A DNA stretch of 36,753 nt from Prevotella sp. (GTDB taxonomy: Bacteria > Bacteroidota > Bacteroidia > Bacteroidales > Bacteroidaceae): the NCBI GenBank assembly GCA_017474925.1, contig JAFVGN010000058.1:1-36753 (forward strand), read 5' to 3'. Made by a program: the position numbers and the translations under genes. A model generated the notes under the pieces. The model searched no databases and was not told the DNA's origin. It saw only the letters and a program-made list of their open reading frames with translations. Below are positions 33,261 through 36,753 of this stretch, one piece after another. Each line of letters starts with the position of its first letter. Positions within the stretch are counted from its first letter, which is position 1.

Positions 33261-34631
33261 ATGAGTACACAACATAGCAGAGCTGCGAAGGAGTTCCTGA
33301 AGAACCAGACGTATGCGCACTGGCACGATGCCACATTCTGGGCTGTACGGACCAAGCGCGACAACATGGCCATGGGACTGGACGAATGGGAGCAGCTGAG
33401 GGAGAAGGCGTCGGAGATTAAGCGTCACACCATCACGCATCTGGACGAATACCTGGACCAGTTTGCCACCAATGCCGAAAAGAACGGGGTGGAGGTACAC
33501 TGGGCCAAGGATGCCGAGGAGTTCAACGAGATAGTGTATGGTATCTTGAAGAACCACAACGTGAAGAAGATGGTGAAGTCGAAGTCCATGCTGACGGAAG
33601 AGTGTGAGATGAATCCCTATCTGGAATCGAAGGGCATTGAGGTGGTGGAGACTGACCTGGGCGAGCGGATCATCCAGCTGAAGGGACAGAAACCCAGCCA
33701 CATCGTCATGCCTGCCATCCACCTGAATCATGACGACGTGGGTGAGCTGTTTGAAGAAAAAGGCATTTCGAAAGAAAAAGGCAACCACGATCCCACGTAC
33801 CTGACCTACATGGCGCGACTGAGCCTGAGGAATGAGTTCCTGACGGCCGATGCAGGTATGACGGGCGGAAACTTCGGCATTGCCGAGACGGGCGACATCG
33901 TCGTGTGTACCAACGAGGGCAATGCAGACATGTCAACCTCCTGCCCCAAGCTGCACATCGCGGCCATCGGCCTGGAGAAGATCATCCCCAACTACGAATG
34001 CCTGGCGGTGTTCCAGCGCATGCTCTGCCGGGCAGGAACGGGACAGCCCACGACAACCTATACAAGCCACTTCCGCAAGGCACGCCCTACCGCCCACCAC
34101 ATGCACATCATTCTGGTGGACAACGGACGCTCAGAGTGGATAGGCAATCCTGAGCATTGGGAGTCGTTGAAGTGCATCCGCTGTGGCTCGTGCATGAACA
34201 CCTGTCCCGTGTACCGCCGTTCAGGTGGCTACTCATACAGCTACTTCATTCCTGGTCCCATCGGCATCAATCTCGGCATGCTGCGCAATCCACAGCAGCA
34301 TTCCGGCAATGTCTCTGCCTGCACGCTCTGCAACTCTTGTCAGACCGTTTGTCCCGCCAAGGTTAACCTGGGCGACCAGATCTATCTGTGGCGCCAGCAA
34401 CTCAGCGAGTTCGGCACTGCCAATCCACAGAAGAAGCTGATGTGCCAAGGCATGTCGATGCTCTATGGTTCGCCTGGACTATACAATTTTGCGACAGGAC
34501 TTGCCCATTGGGCTAACCTCATCCCCTCACCCCTCATGAACTGCAGTCTCAACCCATGGGCCGAGGGTCATAAGATGATGGAGTTCCCCAAGAAACCGTT
34601 CCACGAAATAATCAAGGAGATAGAGAAATGA
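33261..34631 (+). CDS. lutB: Lactate utilization protein B
   Basis: A 456-aa protein with an N-terminal LUD domain (residues about 60-290, including KSKSMLTEECEMNPYLESKG and GNFGIAETGDIVVCTNEGNA) and a C-terminal ferredoxin-type region with two 4Fe-4S motifs, CIRCGSCMNTCPVYRR and CTLCNSCQTVCPAK. It is the electron-transfer subunit of the lactate oxidation complex. It starts 68 bases after lutA and its stop overlaps the lutC start as ATGA, so the genes are coupled. Length and motifs are typical of the family. Confidence 0.96.
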   Translation: MSTQHSRAAKEFLKNQTYAHWHDATFWAVRTKRDNMAMGLDEWEQLREKASEIKRHTITHLDEYLDQFATNAEKNGVEVHWAKDAEEFNEIVYGILKNHNVKKMVKSKSMLTEECEMNPYLESKGIEVVETDLGERIIQLKGQKPSHIVMPAIHLNHDDVGELFEEKGISKEKGNHDPTYLTYMARLSLRNEFLTADAGMTGGNFGIAETGDIVVCTNEGNADMSTSCPKLHIAAIGLEKIIPNYECLAVFQRMLCRAGTGQPTTTYTSHFRKARPTAHHMHIILVDNGRSEWIGNPEHWESLKCIRCGSCMNTCPVYRRSGGYSYSYFIPGPIGINLGMLRNPQQHSGNVSACTLCNSCQTVCPAKVNLGDQIYLWRQQLSEFGTANPQKKLMCQGMSMLYGSPGLYNFATGLAHWANLIPSPLMNCSLNPWAEGHKMMEFPKKPFHEIIKEIEK

Positions 34632-35245
34632 GTAGTAAGGAAGATATCTTAAAGAAATACAGGGCCAATGTCCGCGAGCGCTTCGACATGCCCGACCTGA
34701 GCGACATCAAGGCCATCACCTACCCTGACCCGCTGTTGCAGTTTATGAATATGACCAAGAGCGTGGGTGGTAATGCCATTGAGGTGGAGAAGGGCCGCGA
34801 CGTGAACGATCTCATCCGCGAGCTCTATCCCGATGCCAAGGAGATAGCCTCCAACCTGCCTGAGATTACCATTGCCACGCGCAATCCTGACGAGGTGGGA
34901 CGTGCTCGCGACCTGAACGGTACCGATGTGGGCATTGTCCGTGGCGTGTTCGGTGTGGCGGAGAACGCCTGCGTATGGATTCCCCAGCAAATGAAGGAGA
35001 AGGCCGTCATGTTCATCAGCGAGAACCTGGTGATACTGCTCGACAGGCACCAGATTGTGAACAACATGCACGAGGCATATGCCAGGCTTTCCAGCGCTTC
35101 CCCTGCCGGAAGCACGGGCAGCTTCCAGGACTACGGCTATGGCACGTTCATCAGCGGTCCCTCCAAGACGGCCGATATTGCTCAAGTGCTCGTCATGGGT
35201 GCCCAGGCAGCCCGAACGGCTACCGTACTTTTGTTGGATGAATAA
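34628..35245 (+). CDS. lutC: Lactate utilization protein C
   Basis: A 205-aa LUD-domain protein. Recognisable segments are ITIATRNPDEVGRARDLNGT, GVFGVAENACVWIP and the ending FISGPSKTADIAQVLVMGAQ, where GPSKTADI is the family hallmark. LutC completes the LutABC complex; its own catalytic part is not settled. It overlaps lutB by four bases and is followed by the operon terminator at 35273-35300. Confidence 0.95.
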   Translation: MSSKEDILKKYRANVRERFDMPDLSDIKAITYPDPLLQFMNMTKSVGGNAIEVEKGRDVNDLIRELYPDAKEIASNLPEITIATRNPDEVGRARDLNGTDVGIVRGVFGVAENACVWIPQQMKEKAVMFISENLVILLDRHQIVNNMHEAYARLSSASPAGSTGSFQDYGYGTFISGPSKTADIAQVLVMGAQAARTATVLLLDE

Positions 35246-35272
35246 TCGGGAGCTGCAAATCGGAAAACGTCA

Positions 35273-35300
35273 GGGGGACACTACGGTGCCCCCTTCTTTT
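35273..35300 (+). terminator. Intrinsic terminator of lutABC
   Basis: GGGGGACAC (35273-35281) pairs with GTGCCCCC (35286-35293) around TACG, with one bulged A, then TTCTTTT. Confidence 0.75.
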
Positions 35301-35304
35301 CCCG

Positions 35305-35347
35305 AAAACGCCCCGCATGTCACATGTCACAATTGTCACAAATACAC
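35305..35347. repeat. 43-bp direct repeat, copy 1
   Basis: Identical base for base to 36357-36399. It begins AAAACGCCCCGCATGTCACA and carries the heptamer CATGTCA twice in tandem, followed by CAATTGTCACA. It lies in the 3' flank shared by lutC and the SEL1 gene. The pair brackets an AT-rich segment of about 1 kb. Confidence 0.8.
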
Positions 35348-35360
35348 TCACCTTTTCACA

Positions 35361-35678
35361 TCACCGTAAGCGAGATGCGTTTCTCCTTCTCGATTCGTCC
35401 AGATTCTTTTCCACACCGATGCCATCTTCGTAGCATACGCCAAGCAACAACTGACCGTAGCGGTTACCCTTTTCGGCTGCATCACGTATCAGCGAGTAAG
35501 CCTTGGCGTCATTTTTTTCTACATTTTCGCCAATGATATATTCTCTGGCCAAATCAACCTGTATGTTCAGATTGCCATGTGCCATAGAGTCCTCCATTTC
35601 TTTAATTGAAAGTTCATTTTGGCCGTAGGAGAACTGTGCAATCACGCATGCCAGAAGAAAAACAAATAGTCTATTCAT
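35361..35678 (-). CDS. Short secreted SEL1/TPR-like repeat protein
   Basis: A 105-aa protein with a signal peptide (MNRLFVFLLACVIAQFSYGQ) and one recognisable SEL1-type repeat, AYSLIRDAAEKGNRYGQLLL followed by GVCYEDGIGVEKNLDES. A preceding half repeat (VDLAREYIIGENVEKNDAKA) is also visible. The chain stops in the next repeat with RRRNASRLR, where a helix like KWYEKAA would be expected, so the gene may be 3'-truncated or out of frame near the 43-bp repeat. SEL1 proteins are protein-binding scaffolds; no partner is known. It is convergent with lutC and has its own TACCTTTG promoter core. Base composition is more AT-rich than the lut genes. Confidence 0.65.
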   Translation of the reverse strand: MNRLFVFLLACVIAQFSYGQNELSIKEMEDSMAHGNLNIQVDLAREYIIGENVEKNDAKAYSLIRDAAEKGNRYGQLLLGVCYEDGIGVEKNLDESRRRNASRLR

Positions 35679-35716
35679 ATTGTCATAGGTTTATTCCAAC
35701 TTCTTTTAATATATAG

Positions 35717-35724
35717 CAAAGGTA
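35717..35724 (-). promoter_or_regulatory. -7 box of the SEL1-like gene
   Basis: TACCTTTG on the minus strand matches TAnnTTTG, 38 bases before the ATG at 35678. Confidence 0.5.
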
Positions 35725-35781
35725 CACAATTATTTGGATATTAAAGCATCTTCCTACATTTTTCTCATCGATTCGTATAGA

Positions 35782-36210
35782 TCAGAGATCCGGTCCCCGG
35801 TCTAAGTTTTTCTTCTCTAAAAGTTTTGTAATACAATATAAAACAGGAAACATCACCCAGACTAGGACAGTCCATGGAATAAAGAAGAGGAGAGCATAAT
35901 ACGCGTATTCAATACCTTCTAAATAGATAGTGTATATAAAAGTTAGTATGAAAATGCAAAGAAAATATAAGAATATGACACCGATACAGAATATAGATGT
36001 GGGGAGAGGAGTTCTCTCAGAAAAGAATCGCGAATCAATTACAAATTGGAGAACGATAGTTAGTAAACTGCCAATGCTTGAAATCATAATACAATCTTTA
36101 AATGGCATAGCTGTAGATTGTACTTCATAGAAGAAAATACCCATGAAACTTCCCAACAACAAAAAGCCACCGATGAAAATGATTTGAGATAATTGATTGA
36201 AGCGTTTCAT
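35782..36210 (-). CDS. Hypothetical membrane protein, four helices
   Basis: A 142-aa protein with four predicted membrane segments: about residues 9-30 (IIFIGGFLLLGSFMGIFFYE), 39-58 (DCIMISSIGSLLTIVLQFVI), 73-96 (SIFCIGVIFLYFLCIFILTF) and 104-128 (YALLFFIPWTVLVWVMFPVL). There is no cleavable signal. I do not recognise a family. The gene is strikingly AT-rich compared with the rest of the window and lies between the two 43-bp repeats, which suggests later acquisition. A TATATTTG promoter core lies inside a small inverted repeat just upstream. Confidence 0.6.
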   Translation of the reverse strand: MKRFNQLSQIIFIGGFLLLGSFMGIFFYEVQSTAMPFKDCIMISSIGSLLTIVLQFVIDSRFFSERTPLPTSIFCIGVIFLYFLCIFILTFIYTIYLEGIEYAYYALLFFIPWTVLVWVMFPVLYCITKLLEKKNLDRGPDL

Positions 36211-36228
36211 GTGTTACATTTATTAAAT

Positions 36229-36248
36229 TTGCGTACAAATATACGCAA
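36229..36248 (-). promoter_or_regulatory. Promoter core in an inverted repeat, membrane-protein gene
   Basis: The minus-strand TATATTTG (36236-36243) lies between and partly within TTGCGTA (36229-36235) and TACGCAA (36242-36248). The shared CAAATATACG recalls the ald promoter repeat at 9245-9254. Confidence 0.45.
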
Positions 36249-36261
36249 TATTTTTGAAGGG

Positions 36262-36287
36262 CACAAGTTTGTGGCCACAAACTTGTG
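36262..36287. repeat. 26-bp perfect palindrome
   Basis: CACAAGTTTGTGG (36262-36274) is followed directly by its exact reverse complement (36275-36287) with no spacer. It lies upstream of the four-helix membrane protein gene. There is no T-run in either direction that would make it a normal terminator. Confidence 0.75.
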
Positions 36288-36356
36288 TACCAAATAGAAT
36301 TTTAACTTTTCAACTGGGATTTGATGGATTGAATATTCCAAGGAGGCTTCTCCCCC

Positions 36357-36399
36357 AAAACGCCCCGCATGTCACATGTCACAATTGTCACAAATACAC
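36357..36399. repeat. 43-bp direct repeat, copy 2
   Basis: Second identical copy of the 35305-35347 repeat, in the same orientation, located just past the terminator of the P5-like gene. Confidence 0.8.
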
Positions 36400-36403
36400 A
36401 ATT

Positions 36404-36433
36404 CCCCCTCGTAACCAATTGTTTACGAGAGGG
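36404..36433 (-). terminator. Likely terminator of the P5-like gene
   Basis: On the minus strand CCCTCTCGTAA (36423-36433) pairs with TTACGAGGGGG (36404-36414), allowing one U-G pair, around an eight-base loop, and is followed by the AT-rich AATTGTGTATTTG. Confidence 0.55.
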
Positions 36434-36445
36434 AGTCTGATATCA

Positions 36446-36753
36446 TTACGCGAAGGCTTCCGAAACAATCCGTTCTTCTGTCAGCATTTGGTAGGCTTTT
36501 TGGATGACTTTTGCATCCAAACAGACCCCGTTTTCAACATAAGACATCGCATAAACGAGCTTGATCATCTGCATTTCGTTCTCAAAGAACAAGGGTTCAT
36601 CTTTCTTGATCCTCGTCAGGTACACCACCACGCCGATGTAACCCAAGGTTGCATTCTCGGTGTAGGGTGCCCACCTTCTGATGATTTTCTCGATGGTATT
36701 CAGACGATAGTGGTTGATATACCGGCTGATCAGCTTCAAGCCTGCCCGCAGGC
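36446..36753 (-). CDS. Structural protein P5-like (phage muramidase-like), N-terminus cut by window edge
   Basis: The C-terminal part of a protein whose start lies beyond the right edge; the open frame runs to the last base. Visible residues read LRAGLKLISRYINHY, then TIEKIIRRWAPYTENAT, and end near MSYVENGVCLDAKVIQKAYQ. This matches the C-terminal half of proteins annotated as structural protein P5, a small transglycosylase/muramidase-like family common in Bacteroidales genomes and their phages, where (I/L)xxxIxRxAPxxEN and SRVENG motifs are typical. The catalytic N-terminal part is not visible. It may belong to a prophage remnant or to a chromosomal copy; nothing else phage-like is seen in the window. 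A TTG-started internal frame was rejected. Confidence 0.7.
   Translation of the reverse strand, partial: LRAGLKLISRYINHYRLNTIEKIIRRWAPYTENATLGYIGVVVYLTRIKKDEPLFFENEMQMIKLVYAMSYVENGVCLDAKVIQKAYQMLTEERIVSEAFA

Noticed and set aside
35305-36399. CRISPR or attachment-site interpretation of the 43-bp repeats
   Set aside because: There are only two copies about 1 kb apart, with no spacer series, no integrase gene and no tRNA nearby.

Overview
The window looks like chromosomal DNA of a Prevotella-type member of the Bacteroidales. Supporting signs are the recurring TAnnTTTG promoter cores (Bacteroidetes -7 box, twice with a TTTG -33 box at 19-20 bp), weak ribosome binding sites, an HU/amidase-associated 'smalltalk' micropeptide, a lutABC operon, many secreted carbohydrate-active enzymes and a plug/barrel outer-membrane protein of Bacteroidetes style. 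No rRNA, tRNA, CRISPR array or transposase gene was seen.

Left end (1-5.9 kb): a CTCTGCG-repeat intergenic region leads into a 38-aa smalltalk gene. Leftward genes follow: a cupin lipoprotein coupled to a PAP2 phosphatase with a C-terminal barrel-like half, a GNAT acetyltransferase and a secreted M13 metallopeptidase. A rightward GH127-type beta-L-arabinofuranosidase (5.9-8 kb) ends at a clear terminator.

Core (8-18 kb): alanine dehydrogenase, whose promoter sits inside a perfect 14-bp inverted repeat; a leftward unit of a ZapB-like coiled-coil protein, ZapA and RNase Y; a conserved 206-aa protein preceded by an apparently frameshifted micro-gene; rightward rfbA; a leftward fusion of a GHMP sugar kinase with a sugar-1-phosphate nucleotidyltransferase; a divergent ECF-like sigma factor; then rpe and fmt, both leftward.

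Glycan region (18-32.3 kb): a cytosolic GH78-type rhamnosidase and a secreted parallel beta-helix enzyme run leftward into fmt. Diverging from them is a rightward run of iron-type alcohol dehydrogenase, SDR epimerase/dehydratase (ATGA overlap), GH9 glycosidase with an Ig-like domain, and a plug/barrel outer-membrane protein. It is met by a leftward double esterase (alpha/beta hydrolase plus SGNH), itself divergent from a Gfo/Idh/MocA oxidoreductase. The enzymes suggest deacetylation and breakdown of plant wall glycans carrying arabinose and rhamnose, but no SusC/SusD pair or hybrid two-component regulator is present, so this is not a classical polysaccharide utilization locus.

Right end (32.4-36.75 kb): lutABC (lactate oxidation, iron-sulfur subunits) with its own promoter and terminator, then an AT-rich stretch bounded by two identical 43-bp repeats and holding a short SEL1-repeat protein, a four-helix membrane protein and a 26-bp perfect palindrome. 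The window ends inside a gene resembling phage structural protein P5 (muramidase-like). Both ends therefore carry small accessory genes while the middle is mostly ordinary metabolism. I found no convincing new multi-gene defence or mobile system. The most unusual items are the kinase-nucleotidyltransferase fusion, the PAP2-barrel fusion, the 43-bp repeat pair and several palindromic intergenic elements.
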